From: Sipunculus nudus
Lineage: Eukaryota; Annelida; Sipuncula; Golfingiida; Sipunculidae
Length of the DNA stretch: 64,000 nt
NCBI GenBank assembly: GCA_026874595.1
Contig: CM049306.1
Span: 109,391,142 to 109,455,141, forward strand
Direction: 5' to 3'
Made by a program: the position numbers and the translations under genes. Below the pieces are notes generated by a model. That model saw only the letters and a program-made list of their open reading frames with translations, ran no database searches and was not told the origin of the DNA. Of the stretch, positions 12,601 through 26,251 are shown piece by piece (the first letter of the stretch is position 1; each line of letters starts with the position of its first letter).

Positions 12601-13600
12601 AAGTACTATACATCCTGTCCGGAATTCCTATCCTTAGAAGATATCTGGAGCCAGTTATGGATAGCACGTATTACTAATTCTGTTCACAATGTTAAATTTT
12701 AGCATTCAGTGATGGAGAGATATAATTTTGTCCTGTTATTACAATAATTACTGGTTTTTTCCTGAGTATGATTTTGCGGAATTGGAATTTTATTTACGCT
12801 GCAACAATTAGCGAAATCTATGAATTTGAAAAAATACTCAGATAAACCAATCTGTAAAGCCATGTTTTTAAAGATATTTGACTGATATTGGATAAAAGCA
12901 TTGACAGAGCATTGCAATTAATGCGACTTGCCTTCTAAATAACCTTATATTTCGTACACTTTCACAGGAATATTATATGTGGAAATTTAATAGAAAAATT
13001 AAATTCAGAAAAGTAATTTGACAAAGTCTCCTTTCCCTTGTACTTCAAGCATTGTGACTTTGGGAGAGTTAACAAATAGTTGAGTTATATTGTATTCAAC
13101 CATTTGTTTGGGTTATCATTCAATATTCTTTCAACCCTCTATATCCCTTCAGTTTGGTCTTTAACTCGTGTATGGAAAAAATATTCAGTCTGCTTCACTT
13201 AACGATTTAAACAATGTGGCTGTCGAGGGCAAAGTCTAAATGTACAGTGGCATATCCAATTGAGTATAGGAATGATGAATATCGCTTTTATCGTAGCCCT
13301 AACGTACGTGTTTGAAATTGGAATATTTATTTTTGAAACTTTAACTCTGATCGTCGTGACCAATGATAACTAAACGTCTCCCTATCGTGCATATTTACAT
13401 GGATATAATTCAATCGAAACTATTCAGTAGGCCTATTATCCGTTAACCGAATAGTCTGTAGTGTTTAAATGAAATAAAACAAGTATAAGTATATTAAGTT
13501 AATGCTAAACTTTCGACAAAAGTAGAAGGTTCCTGGTGCTCTGCATTATCAATAAATGTAAACGAAAACATACAAGATGTCATAAAGCCAGTCTCTCAGC
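9205..13600. other. Gene-free stretch
   Basis: Apart from the possible decayed coding patch at its left end, I see no supported gene or RNA. There is a C homopolymer at about 10652-10671 and several A/T homopolymers. The plus-strand frame near 9272-9718 (148 codons) lies opposite the more protein-like minus-strand patch and has no family resemblance. Confidence 0.5.
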
Positions 13601-14030
13601 TATAGGTGTTTTCTTAACTGTTGTACACAGGAGGACTACCATCTCCCGATTTTATTTATTTATTTTTTTTTTTTGCCGGCCTTTTTTTTGTAAGCGGCCG
13701 GAAAAATCTGCATGTCTCGACTGCCGGCAGGAGCCCGCACACCGACCGATTATCCGTGCATGCAGATCACCATATTTTCCCCCGTCATTTTAGACTCTTC
13801 TGATTTCGTCTCAAGGGTTGTTACTGGCGTCAGAAATGATAAAAGGAAGGGAAGGTAGGGTGTATTTCAGCCGAATTTTCAGTCGGGATAATAATCGGCG
13901 GGAAAATCCTTAACAATTTTCCTGCCGAATGTAAAAAAATTAAAATAAATAAAAAAAAAAAAGTCCCGCCGGCAGCACCCTCACGTTTACCGATCCAACC
14001 GATTGTTAGGGCCGGCATAAAACAGATGGG
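13600..14030. repeat. Inverted-repeat patch with GCCGGC-rich arms
   Basis: A T-rich tract followed by GCCGGCC (about 13647-13681) is mirrored by an A-rich tract followed by GCCGGC (about 13930-13973). Further GCCGGC and CCGGAAAA motifs lie between. This looks like a degraded inverted-repeat element or a large hairpin. Exact ends and target duplications could not be set. Confidence 0.4.
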
Positions 14031-14939
14031 AGGCCGACTTTAAATGTGATGTACGTCTCGCGGGCAACGCCGCTACTTTCTGACCTGAACCTCGGCCATC
14101 CCGTCTTCCAAAAGGATTGTTCATTACATTAGTCACCCTAAACATGCATATATAAAACTGTACAAACGTCACTGTGTCACCGTTAACATAAATAAAACTG
14201 TACAGACGTCACCCGTACAAAACACGGTCAGTTTATAACATTACTGCAGGGGAAATTACCCTCAAAATAAGATCAATCAAACGGCATTGTGTTCTAAAAA
14301 TAATGCTCCTGGTGCTTTAAAAAAATGGCGACTAAGTAATGACGTTATATGCATACCACGAACGACTGACGTCATAATTTATTACCGCACTTAACCACAG
14401 TGTCGAATCTCGTGGGGTTAAGTTGGCCATTGCTCTAAAAAAGCAGCGGTAAAAATAGTAACTGTTTTTTCTTCGAATAAACTATTTTTTTATTGTTAAT
14501 ATTCCGTTAAATGAGTTTTCTTCGTGGAATTTGGTCATTGAATTGAAACTGCGTGTTTAAATAATTATTGTACATGTAACTTCAAAGAGTATGTTGAAAT
14601 TCTGGCAACAATAACATCAAACATAGAACCTCTGAAATCTTGAAGGTGTCATGAAACATAATAATACATAGTATTACGGCCTATGATATCTTTATGATAA
14701 AGAACACCCAGTGTATCCCCCTATTACCTGTACAGATAGGCATAAACAACCCGTTAGCATTTGTGTTTTGAACAACGTATAACGCAGGTGAACTTTATAA
14801 AGTTGAACACACGAGCCCGTGTGTAAGTCTTGGTGCGACTTACTGAAAGTCCTCATGTGACTTATAACCCACCCTGATCAGGCCTACATCCTGAATTGGC
14901 GTATTATGCCGGAAAAAGGAAGTGGTTAAAATGCACATG

Positions 14940-16572
14940 TTAAAAAAGAATAATTTGAAAAAGAGAAAAAATGCGTAAAAAAAATAAAAAATATAGGTGG
15001 CGCCACCAGTCTGCAGGAACTGATGAAACACTCCATGATCAATATGCCTGCAAAGAATCATGGTGATCAATGCATTCGTTATTGAGATACTGGAGCTTTT
15101 GTATCAAATTTTTAATTATTCTGAGGGGTACTCACAACAAAGGATATGGGTAACATAGACCTAATTTCATGTTTTTCACAGAGAATTTTTATTGACCACT
15201 CTTGATGTAAAGTTAGAAAAATCCAGGTCCAGCGGTTACGATTTGTGCCCTGTTAACAGATGACAGTTTCCTTGCAGGTCTGTAAAAGAGTAAAAATTTC
15301 GTAAAATTTGAAAAAAAAGTGATGGAAGTGATGCAGGAAGTGATGGAACATCCCATGATCAATATTCATGCAAAGAACCATGGAGATCAATGCAGTAGTT
15401 ATTCAGATACTTGAGCTTTTGTGCCCTGTTAACGGCCGGACGACCGGACGGACAGCCGGGCGGACAACAGACGAAGAGTGATCGCTATAGCACGGATGAC
15501 TTTCAGTCAGCTGAGCTAAAAAAGAGAAAAAAAAAATTCGTAAAAATTGGAAAAAATATAGATGGCGCCACCAGTCTGCAGGAAGTGATGGAACATCCCA
15601 TGATCAATATTCATGCAAAGAATCATGGTGATCAATGCAGTAGTTATTCAGATACTTTTGATAGCTTTTGTATCAGATTTTGCATTATTCTGGGGGTACT
15701 TCGGAACCCCATAGCTCGAAGGATATGGGTAACAGAGACCTAATTTCAGGTTTTCAAGGAGATTTTTCATGGACCTCCCTGGATTTTAAGTTTGAAGATT
15801 CCAGGTCCAGTGGTTACAATTTGTGCCTTGTTAACAGATGACAGTTTCATTGCAGGTCTGAAAAAGAGAAAAAATTTCGGATAAATTGAAAAAAAAAATA
15901 CAGGTGGCGCAATTAGTCTGCAGGAAGTGATGGAACATCCCATGATAAATATTCATGCAAAGATTCATGGTGATCAATGCAGTAGTTATTCAGATACTTG
16001 AGCTTTTGTTTCAAATTTTGCATTATTCTTGGGGTACTTCGGAGCCCCCATAGCTCGAAGGATATGGGTAACAGAGACCTAATTTCAGGTTTTCAAGGAG
16101 ATTTTTCATGGACCTCCCTGGATATTAAGTTTGAAGATTCCAAGTCCAGTGGTTACGATTTGTACCCTGTTAACAGATGACAGTTTCATTGCAGGTCTGA
16201 AAAAAAAAGAGAAAAAATTATCGTAAAAATTGAAAAAATACAGGTGGCGCCACTAGTCTGCAGGAAGTGATGGAACATCCCATGATCAATATGCATGCAA
16301 AGAATCATGGTGATAAATGCAGTAGTTATTCAGATACTTGAGCTTTTGTATCAAATTTTGCATTTTTCTTGGGGTACTTCGGAGCCCCATAACTCGAAGG
16401 ATATGGGTAACAGAGACCTAAGAATTCCAAGGAGATTTTTCATGGACCTGCCTGATTGTCAAGTATGAAGATTCCAGGTCCAGCGGTTACGATTTGTGCC
16501 CTGTTAACGGACGGCCGGACGGACGAAGAGTGATCGCTATAGCTCAGATGACTTTCAGTCAGCTGAGCTAAA
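14940..16572. repeat. Tandem array of ~340-bp units with AGGTGGCGCCACC core and 3' hairpin
   Basis: Units of about 340 bp recur (core palindromes near 14996, 15563, 15904 and 16243). Each unit runs from an A-rich stretch into AGGTGGCGCCACC, then GTCTGCAGGAA, CATGATCAATAT, TACTTCGGAGCCCC, GGATATGGGTAACAGAG and CCCTGTTAACAG. Two copies end in a GGACGG-rich tract followed by a perfect or near-perfect hairpin (TAGCTCAG...CTGAGCTA) at 15488-15518 and 16540-16570. The same family occurs at 19335-20250, 23745-24044 and 44880-47610. No coding frame is credible, and the short open frames come from the repeat itself. Confidence 0.8.
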
Positions 16573-18597
16573 AACGTGCCCTGTTAACGGCCGGCCGGAC
16601 GCCGGACAAACTACCATCGCTAAAATCCAGATGACTTAATTTGTACCCGACAAGAATTGGTGGTAGTCTATAACAGGAGTATGCCACATCAGGACCAGTT
16701 CCTATGCCCGTATAGCCTTGAACCTCACTATATCAATATGTCACTATACATATATAATTTACACTTATTTGCTGGTAACTGAAACGCAAAATTATCAGTT
16801 AAAATCTCTTTCATGCGAGGAGTGTGAATATGATTTACTCTGCCGATTAGTCAAGACCACGTCACGTGTGTTGACGTATAGTGTGAGTGGATGGGAGAGG
16901 CCCCCCGGGATAGCGTAGGTAGAATACATCACGGCAAAGCATGGATTGTGCTCTCCGGGGCCCCGTTTTACAGCGTTGTGTGATATATTATAATGCTAAA
17001 AGCACAGTACCACATGTCTCTCCAACAAATGCATTGGATTCTTAATGGATTCTAACCGAGAAAAAAAAAGGCGTTTGCATTTTACCCATGTTACATTCGT
17101 GACGCTTTTCCAAATTACTCATTTTTTCCTGTACAACACCACTTGCAGAAAGCTATCCCATCCTATATTATATAACTTGGTACATTTATGGAAAATATTT
17201 TAGCCAAAATGGATTTATAAAAACATGCTAACAAGTCTTGGCCTTGCTTCATCATACATTGTAGGATAAATCCTGTTATTTTCTTATTCATTTAATACAA
17301 TATCCTTTGCCTAATAATATGTCCAACATTTTGTTTTATATATTGTACTGAAAAGGACAGAAAATGGTAGTACTAATTCAAGCATTTGGGAATGATAACC
17401 CTACTGAACCATTTTTTTTAAATATAATATGCACATATAATGTACCGACATATTTGTTTTCCAAATAGTACTGCATGCTATTTATTGTTCAAGCAAACAT
17501 TTCGAAGTTATTTTCTAGTCTCCAGATCCACAAAACCGTTCTTCTATTATCCTGCGCACGCCCACTACACACACAACGGCCACACTGTGCTAGTGGCCCA
17601 TGGCCTGTGACGCTCAGCAGTTTTTTGAAACTAGAATTACATTTTGCACCAACAGGTTAGAACTGGCTTGTGTGTGAACTGAAATAGTACACATAACACT
17701 GATCTAAATTTAACTGAAACATGAAAATACTTCTCAAGCTTTAATAACTACAAGATTAATAGTTGCCTATGTGGGTTTAGCGCCGACTGCATGAATTACA
17801 TTTACACTTAAAATGAAAATGGAAACACGGTTTCTGTTCAAGATACTGGCCATTTTTATATTATAATAGTTTCGTTATAAGATGTAAGATTCTAGATATG
17901 TTGTTAAGATTCTGGACCGTTAATTTTATTTGCTAATTTCGCATGCTATATCCGTCTATTCGGTACGCTAATTTTGCATGTTATTTCCGTCTATTCTGTT
18001 ATAATTTCGCAAGTTATTTCCGTCTATTCTAAATGAAAATTTTGCATTATTTCCGTCTTTTCTGTATAATAATTTCGGATGCTATATCCATCTACTCCGT
18101 ATGATAATTCTACATGCTACTTCCGCCTACAGTATACTTTATGTGGAATGTAAAACAGGGGGCAGGTGACTAAGGAGACCCGGTAAGCTTTGGCCACTCT
18201 TGACGTCGTGACGGGAATCCAGGAGGGATAAAGTTGTACATTCAAAGAGGATGGCATCTTTTCTAATGCATGCCTGCTTCATGCAAATTCTGTTCATTTT
18301 CTGATGGATGACGACATGCCTGCGTATTTAGCTTCAACACACTAGCGTGACTGGTAATTTTGAACAGAAAATGCTTGTAAATCTTTGTTGACAAAATAGC
18401 GCGACCAAATATTTCTGTGGCGCACTTGGCCCAACATATATACATACTCGTGTACCTGATACCCAATATATATGCTCGTGTATCGTGAGGATCCTACCAA
18501 TCAATATTGAATCACATGACGCACTACGTCGTGGCACCAGCTAGTACACAGATAATTTTCGGGTTTTCTAATGTGACGTCTTTGAAAAAACATCTAA
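16573..18597. other. Gene-free stretch with a degenerate minisatellite
   Basis: No supported gene. It begins with a fragment of the same repeat family's GGCCGGACG tract (16575-16625). About 17930-18130 holds five degenerate copies of a ~40-bp unit built on TTTCGCATGCTATATCCGTC and close variants of it. Confidence 0.5.
17930..18130. repeat. Degenerate ~40-bp minisatellite
   Basis: About five imperfect copies of a unit containing AATTT(T/C)GCATG(C/T)TAT followed by TTCCGTCTATTCTGT. Divergence between copies suggests an old array. Confidence 0.7.
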
Positions 18598-20679
18598 CTA
18601 GACATTTCTTGGCACCATAGGTGCCCTAGTATCCCCAGACAATTACCCCCCCGCCCCCCCCCCTTAAGAATAGCCTACTCATCTTCAGCAGCATACGGGG
18701 CCGTTACGGTGAATCACTCTTGAGAAAAGGGGATTTATTTATACTATAAAAATGGTAAAGTAGGAAGCGCCAACTGTCTGGTTGACGAGAAAACTCTCCA
18801 AGATGGATGTACATGCAAAATTGTAGACGAACATATTGAACGACTCCTCAGATATGAGCAATTTTCACCTAAAACAATTGGGCAGATGGACACCACACGA
18901 AAAAAAAATTGCAGATGGCGCCACCAGTCTTTGGTACAAGATGGAGGCCGAGATCTATGAACATGCAAAGTTTCAGACCAATACGAGACACCCCTTCTTA
19001 GAAAAGAGCATTAATTTATTCTACGGGATTGGGCAGGTAGGTGGCGCCACCTGTCTGGTTTACGAGAAAATTTTCAAAGATGGATAGACATGTCAAATAA
19101 TGAAATTTCAGACCAATACCTTGAATCACTCAGGAGATATGAGCAATTTTCACCAAAAGCAAATGTACAGATGGACACCACGGCAAAACGATTGCAGATG
19201 GCGCCACCAGTCTTGAGTACAAGGTGAAGGAGTCCAAGATTTATGGAAATGCACAATTTCAGGCCAATAGGGCAGATCACTCCTCAGAAAAGGGCATTAA
19301 TGTATCCTACAACAAGTGACCAAGGGGTCATGAAGCTCAGCTGACTAGAAAATCATTCACAAAGGGAATTTTATCAATGCCAAATTTTGTAGGATATGGG
19401 TAACAGAGACTTAATTTTAGGTTTCCAAGCAGATTTTTCATGGACCTTCCTGGATGTCAAGTTAGAAGATTCTAGGTCCAATGGTTACAATTTGGGCCCT
19501 GTTAACAGATGACCACATCTTTGAAGGTCTATAAAATAGAGAAAAAATGGGTAAAATTTGAAAAAAAAGTCACTAGTCTGCAGGAACTAATGAAAGACTC
19601 CATGATCAATATGCATGCAAAGAATCATTGAGAATGGTGATCAATGCATTAGTTATTCAGATACTTGAGCTTTTGTATCAAATTTTCCATTATTGTGGGG
19701 GGTACTTCAGAGCCCCATAGTACAGAGCTTATGGGTAACAGAGACCTCATTTTAATTTTCCACATAGACCTTTCATTGGCCTCCCTGCGTGTCAAGAGAG
19801 AAGATTCTAGGTCCAGCCGTTTCCATTTGTGCCCTGTAAACAGACGACCGCATCTGAAGAGGTCTCAAAATTAGAGAAAACGATTCGTAAAAATCGAAAA
19901 AAATACAGGTGGCGCCACCAGTCTGCTGAAAGTGATGAAATATTCCATGACCAATATCTAGGGAAAGAATAATGGTTTTCAATGCATTAGTTGTTCAGAA
20001 ACTGGAGCTTATGTATCGAATTTTGCATTATTCTGGGGGGGGGGGGGGTACTTCGGAGCCCCATAGATCAAAGAATATGGGTAACAGAGACCTAATTTTA
20101 GGTTTCAAAGGAGAGTTTTCATGGACGTCCCTGCATATTAAGAGAGAAGATTCTAGGTCCAGTCGTTACGATTTGTGCCCTGTTAATAGATGACTGCATC
20201 TTTTAAGGTCTCAAAAATAGAGAAAAAAAAATCATAAAAAATAAAAACAAGGCCTACAGGCCTAGTGCGAACCTGTGCATTGGGAAATACACCAGGTATA
20301 ATGCTTCAATGCTGGAAAATTACTTCTCATGTATATGAACAATGCAAGTACTAAACATTTTGAATAAAAAAACAATTACACAAACATCACTGCTGAAATT
20401 CTTGCATGGGTGCACACAACACAAAAATGATTGTAGCTGGCACCACCAGTCTTGTAAACAACGAAGCTATCAGAGATATATACATATGCCCAATTTCAGG
20501 CTGATATATCAAATTCCTCTGTAGAAATAAGCAGGCACATACACTGTGCAAAAGTTATTGTAGGTGGCGACACCTGTCTTGTGAACGAGAAAGCCATCAA
20601 AGACACAGACAGGTCAAAATATCAGGCCAATACATCAAACTTACCTTGAGTCTGATGCATGGGGCTGACCAGGCTTAGG

Positions 20680-21030
20680 TGAGAAAGGCAGTTGCCCCGA
20701 GTGAACTGTGACAAATTTGCTAGCTGGCTCAGGATACTGCACCAAGTGAACTCATGACCTGCACCTGGCTAGACTGAGTGAACTTTCGACCTGTACCTGG
20801 CTGCACTGAGTGAACTCTGGAGCTGTTGCATAATCTGACACAGTTGGTAGTCCACATGCAGCCCTGAGGGGCATGACACCCATGAGGTGATCACATGGTG
20901 GCCATGAGGTGTTCACATGTTACCCATGAGGTGATCACATGCCTTGTGCTTGGCTGCACTGACTGAACTCTTGACCTATATCTGGCTGCACTGAATGAAC
21001 TCTTGATCTGTTGCCAAATCTGAAACAGTT
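20680..21030. repeat. Short degenerate repeats with GCACTGAGTGAACTC motif
   Basis: Several imperfect copies of a unit containing CTGGCTGCACTGAGTGAAC, followed by three copies of an ATGAGGTGATCACATG-like unit (20880-20940). Lies inside the composite element. Confidence 0.65.
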
Positions 21031-24000
21031 GGCAGTTTCTCAACCTATTTAAAGATACAAACACAATCTTGGTCTGTTGGTAAATCTGTTTACACATACT
21101 GAAAGACTTTGGCTAAAATGCTTTTTTTTCAAGCTGACATATAAACTTTTTATCAAAATATCTAAAATAACAAAAGATGCAGTTCTTTCATTATTAAAGG
21201 TCCAATAATTCTGCCAAAAATCATTCAAGTAAACTTGAACATAAGACACCTAAGAATAATGTTTGTGCAATGTTTCGGAAGTTATAATTGAAACAATAAT
21301 TTTGCAGAAGAACAGTTTTGCAGTCCTCAGTTTGAAATAGACATAATAATGGCCATAAGACCAACTTAAGCTTTTCTGATATGATTGAAAGAACCATGTC
21401 CTAGGATAATTCTTTTGAAAAATTGAATGATTCAACTTGACAGTTTCATCATAAACAGTTAAAGCTGAAAGAGACTAAAATTATGAGGTTTTTGCCCATA
21501 AAAAGCAGGTCAATGTAGATGGCACCACAAAATCTGCATCTTCAAATATGAGTCATGTGACCAACATTTGCAAAATACTTGGTAATGCTAGCTTCTGTCA
21601 TTTCTGAGATTACTATGTCAGTATGCTTAATTGGCCAAATGACTGTTCAAATTTGTGTAACACCACTAAAATTCATCAAATGCAAACCATTTGAACAAAC
21701 TTGAGAGGGCTTGCCTCTGTGATCATTTTTGTAAAATATTGAACAATTTGGCTGGACCGTTTACAAGAAGAAGACTTTTAAAGATTTTTCAGATTTTTCC
21801 CTATGAAATCTAAGTAAATGCAGATAGCAAAAAAATAAGCTGAATCCCACAACATTTGATATGTGACAGATTATTGCATTAAATTTAGGGATGGTAGCTC
21901 CTGCTATTCCTGAATAATTATGGGTTAATGTACAGATGACCAATGACCCCTGTACAAAAAAGGTCAATGCAGGTGGCGCCACCAATACCTGAATTTCATA
22001 TATGACTCATGTGACCAACACTGGCATAAAATTTGGTGATGATAGTTCCGGCCGTTTCTGAGATTTCCATTTTAGTATGCTTTTTTGGACAGTTACCTAA
22101 GTTTAACTTCCTGTAACTTGGCCAAAATTCACCAAACTTGAACCATTCGAACAAACTTGAGAGAGATGGTATAAAAGATTATTTCTGTGAAATATTGAAC
22201 AATTTGGCTCGACTGTTTCGGAGTAGAAGATTTTTAAAGTTTTTTTTAGCTTTTTCTCTATACAATCTAAGAAAATGCAGAGTTCTTCAGATGGCCAATT
22301 TTTTGCATTAAATTTCATGATACTAGAAACAGTTGTTTTCGAAATAGTATGGTTAATGACGACAGACGATGCCAAACCATCGCATTAGCTCACAGGTTGA
22401 CTAAAAATTACTACAGATACATATTGAATGCAAAATTATAATACAGATACATCTCACTGATGGCAAAATCTTGAATAAAGTTGAGTATGGATACCAATTA
22501 TTTATAATCCATGTACAGCCATCTTTATACATCCGCAGAGAGCTGTATACCTGTGATTGTAAACATTGCCTGGCAAAGCTTTTACAAAACATTCTTGTCA
22601 ATATTAACCATAGATAACCTGAAATCTAAATGTCTAGAGGCATTATGTAACGGATGCTGATAAACTGGTGCCAGGCTAGATGTATCTGCTTCACACAGCT
22701 AACATATATGGTAAAATGACTCAATTCAATCTTTATAATTCAGCCAAAATTCATTCTTTGGAACCATAAAAGACAATTATAATAAGAATTATACAGGGGA
22801 TTATTCCTGTAAAATATTAAACAAATTGGCCTCAGTGGCGTCAGTCAAAAAACATTTTGCAGGTTTATAACCCATATGGGAAAATACAGCAATATGGCTA
22901 AGTTAAGCTTCCCATAATTCAGCCAAAATTTACTGAACCAAAACCATTTGAACAAACTTGAATTATCAACATCTAAGGAAAATTTATGTGTGAGATTTAA
23001 GAATTTGGCCCAGTGGTTTTTGAGAAGTTCTTTGTAGCCACTGAGCTAAAATGGGCTGTTATGGCATATGACTAAATTCAGCTTCCCATAACTCAGCCAA
23101 AAGTCACTGAACTGAGACCATTTGAACAAACTTCAGAAAGCACTACCCTAGGATCATTTCTGTGCGATATTAAACAATTTGGCCATATGGTTTCAGAGAA
23201 GAAAGTTTTTGTAGCAGTCAGTATGATACGGGCATTGATGACCCTGTACAAAAAAGGCCGATGCAAGTGGCGCCACCAATACCTCAATTTCAGATATGAC
23301 TCATGTGACCAACATTGGCATAAAATTTGGTGAAGATAGCTCCAGCCATTTCTGAGATTGTAATTTTAGTATGCTTTTTTGGACAGATGACTAAGTTCAA
23401 CTTCCTGTAACTTGGCCAAAAATCACCGAACTTAAACCATTCGAACAACTTCAGAGAGATTGTTCCAGGAATCATTTCTGTGAAATATTGGACAATTTGG
23501 CTGAACAGTTTCGGAGAAGAAGATTTTTAAAGCTTTTTTTAGTTTTTTCCCTATAAAATCTAAGAAAATGCAATTAGCCAAAAAATAAGCAAAATCCGAT
23601 AGAGTTTTTAGAAGACTAATTTTTTGCATAAAATTTCGTGTTGCTAACTCTTGCCGTTTTCAAGATAGTATAGGTTAACGTACAGACGCCGGACGCCGGA
23701 CGACGCCACACCATCGCATAAGCTCACAGCTTCGCTAAAATTACAGGTAGCGCCACCAGTCTGCAGAAACTGATGAAACATTCCATGATCAATATCTATG
23801 CAAAAAATCATGGTGGGGGGGGGGGGGGGGGGGTACTTCGGAGCCCCATAGCTCAAAGAATATGGGTAACATTCCAGGTTTCAAAGGAGATTTTTCATGG
23901 ACCTCCCTGGATGTCAAGTTAGAAGATTCCAGGCCCAGCGGTTACGATTTGTGCCCTGTTAACGGACAGACGGCCGGCACGCCGGACGGCCGAAGGACAA

Positions 24001-24599
24001 AGGGTGATCGCTATAGCTCAGCTGACTTACGGTCAACTGAGCTAAAAACGGAAAGGTAGGTGGAGCCACCTGTCTGGTTTGCGAGAAAACTTTCAAAGAT
24101 GGATGGACATGCCAAATTTCAGACCAATACCTTGAATCACTCCAGAGCAACTTTCACCCGAACAGATTGACACCACGGCAAAACGATTGTTGATGGGGCC
24201 ACCAGTCTTGAGTACAAGATGGAGGAGTCCAAGACCAATGGACATGCACGATTTCAGCCCAATCTGTCCTTTAGTTTTTTTACTTATAATGCTCACAGTA
24301 CTGTTAAGAGGCAATGATGGGGTATTAAAAGGCGCGAAACAAGTAAAAGACAAAAGGTGGCGCCAACTGTCTTCCGCAGAAGACAAAGCTATCCAAGATC
24401 ATCGGTCAATTTGATTTTTTTTACCAATCCATGCTTCCTTTATTGAGATATTTATGATGTTGTGTGATTTACACCATATATGGCAATATTCAAGGTCAAG
24501 GCTACTCTCCTAGTAAAGGACAAGACCCCATTTTGGTGGTGTTTTTATGGCCCGACAAAGTCTAGTTTTGGACTAAATTGACAAACCTGCCATAACATA

Positions 24600-24602
<3 letters not shown>

Positions 24603-24658
<56 letters not shown>
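24603..24658. repeat. (AT)n microsatellite
   Basis: About 55 bases of uninterrupted AT dinucleotides. It is followed at about 24716-24790 by three imperfect copies of a unit containing GTCGCATTGTGATGATGAAC. Confidence 0.95.
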
Positions 24659-24663
<5 letters not shown>

Positions 24664-25117
24664 GGATCTCAAGTACTTGTCTGTAGGACTTTTAAATGAA
24701 GAGAGTAAAATTAATAAAACGTCGCATCTTGATGATGAACAAAGCGTCGCATTGTGATGATTAACAAAACGTCGCATTGTGATGATGAACAGGTGTGTTA
24801 GTAAAATGATAATTTCGTGGAAAAAAAAAGACCCCATTTTTAAATAGGCGTCGTCCTCTCACCCATATTTACGCACAAGTAAATTTTGGTAAAGATCCGT
24901 GAAATATTTTTTATTTATCGCTTCCAAACGAAATCTCTGCGGCGGCGGCGCGATCGTACTTAAACCATAGTATCCCGACTTTGTCTGGGGATACAATAAA
25001 TCCAGAATAACCAACAAAGCTAAGATATATAATCCCCACTGGCAGATGTTATAAAGTGTATGATTTTTTAGACCGTGCATAGCTTTCAACTGATAGGGCC
25101 TACACGGAGGGGTTATA

Positions 25118-25338
25118 CAGGGGCGGATACAGGAATTTAGATTAGTGGGGAGTCACACTGCATGGCCGCGAAGCGGGTGAGCCGAGGCGCCAAGCGCCGG
25201 GGGAGTGGGTTGTAATCGTGCATTCTGAGGTAGCTTAAATGCATTACAAGGCAAGACATACATGTACCTGAAAGAATGACGGTGTACTATGAGTTTATTT
25301 TCCCCCAGGTTATTTTGGTTAGGTCGAATTCGCCCCTG
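25118..25338. mobile_element. 221-bp MITE-like element with CAGGGGCG ends
   Basis: The left end CAGGGGCGGATACAGGA and the right end (reverse complement CAGGGGCGAATTCGACC) form a short inverted repeat. The interior carries a GC-rich block (CGAAGCGGGTGAGCCGAGG). Flanking bases TTATA and TTAAA are a possible imperfect 5-bp target duplication. The ends resemble those of the larger element at 1972-3762, so it may be a miniature relative. Confidence 0.55.
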
Positions 25339-26068
25339 TTAAAAACACAAGTTCTCAAACTATTTAGATCTTCAGTCACACGCCACACACGAGTACATGA
25401 CGTCACATCAGATGCACCAAACCAAGACTTCATAAACTAAAATTTACTGACATATGCACTCTAAATAATATACAGATCAATAAATAAGGGTCATCAGCAT
25501 TTTGAATAAAATATGCAGTAACGGCAGTTGATTAGCATGCGTGAAACAAGTATCATAATATATATAAACCATGAATGAATATTTAAGAGAATGCCTTCCC
25601 TGGAGGCATCCTGGATCACGTGAGACAGACATCATTTATATATATATATATATATATATATAAATGTGTATTTTAATGGCAAGATAGTTTATTCTTATCA
25701 GAAGCACCTTGGATTTGATAAACTATGTTACAGTCGTATCACACTTTTCAATGTATATTAATTAAAACCGGTTTACCTGCACCACAGCATTCATGTAAAT
25801 CACAAAGTATTTTTTTTTCAAGATGTCTCCGCTCGGCGTGCTTTCAAGGAACAGTACTGACCTTTGGTGGCATTAGCCCTACAACAATACCATGTTACCG
25901 CCCCTGCTCAGAGGCTTTATTCCCAAGAATTCTGAATTTAAAAGAATTGTTAAAATTATGATATTATAGTCTTTCACATCTTAAATAACGACAGAGACCT
26001 TGCTTTGTTGAAAGAATCCATTAGCATGGCACTAGCAGCCATGGCATTTAACTTTACACATTTTTAGC

Positions 26069-26251
26069 GTGTCAGTAACAAGTTTTTTGCTTCTAAAACT
26101 GACAAGAATGGTATTTGCTGCATTCCTCGTAACATGTGCTGCAGCTAACGAGACAGGATCTAATAACACATTGTTCGCTGAAATATTTTCCTCCAGGTTC
26201 GTCTCTTTAATAAAGAGAAGTAACAGAGAGAACCCCCGGCATATTCAGTAG
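26069..26251 (+). CDS. Weak candidate: signal-peptide-like open frame
   Basis: A short frame contains MVFAAFLVTCAAA, which looks like a signal peptide, followed by NETGSNN with potential N-glycosylation sites. A CAG|GTTCGT site could act as a donor after about 45 codons. No downstream exon joins it convincingly. Chance is the leading alternative. Confidence 0.15.
   Translation: MSVTSFLLLKLTRMVFAAFLVTCAAANETGSNNTLFAEIFSSRFVSLIKRSNRENPRHIQ

Larger units (their letters stand above)
18598..24996 (+). mobile_element. Composite rolling-circle-like element, family 1 ends with nested repeats
   Basis: The left end CTAGACATTTCTTGGCACC matches the starts at 32560 and 58403 and is followed by a TTGGCACC/GGTGCC hairpin and AGTATCCC. 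The right end has CATAGTATCCCGACTTTG followed by TCTGGGGATACAA, a hairpin of GTATCCC with GGGATAC, like the other copies. The flanks read ATCTAA and TAAATC, so the insertion lies between AA and T. Inside are ~150-300-bp tandem units with GATGGCGCCACC cores, a nested ~340-bp family segment from 19335, a further family with CTCATGTGACCAACA units (21.5-23.7 kb), and an AT tract. The 6.4 kb span is larger than the 2.3 kb copies, so it is probably expanded by later insertions. Confidence 0.6.

Noticed and set aside
24000-25000. CRISPR-like array from regularly spaced repeats
   Set aside because: Eukaryotic gene context; repeats are tandem or transposon-internal with no unique spacers.
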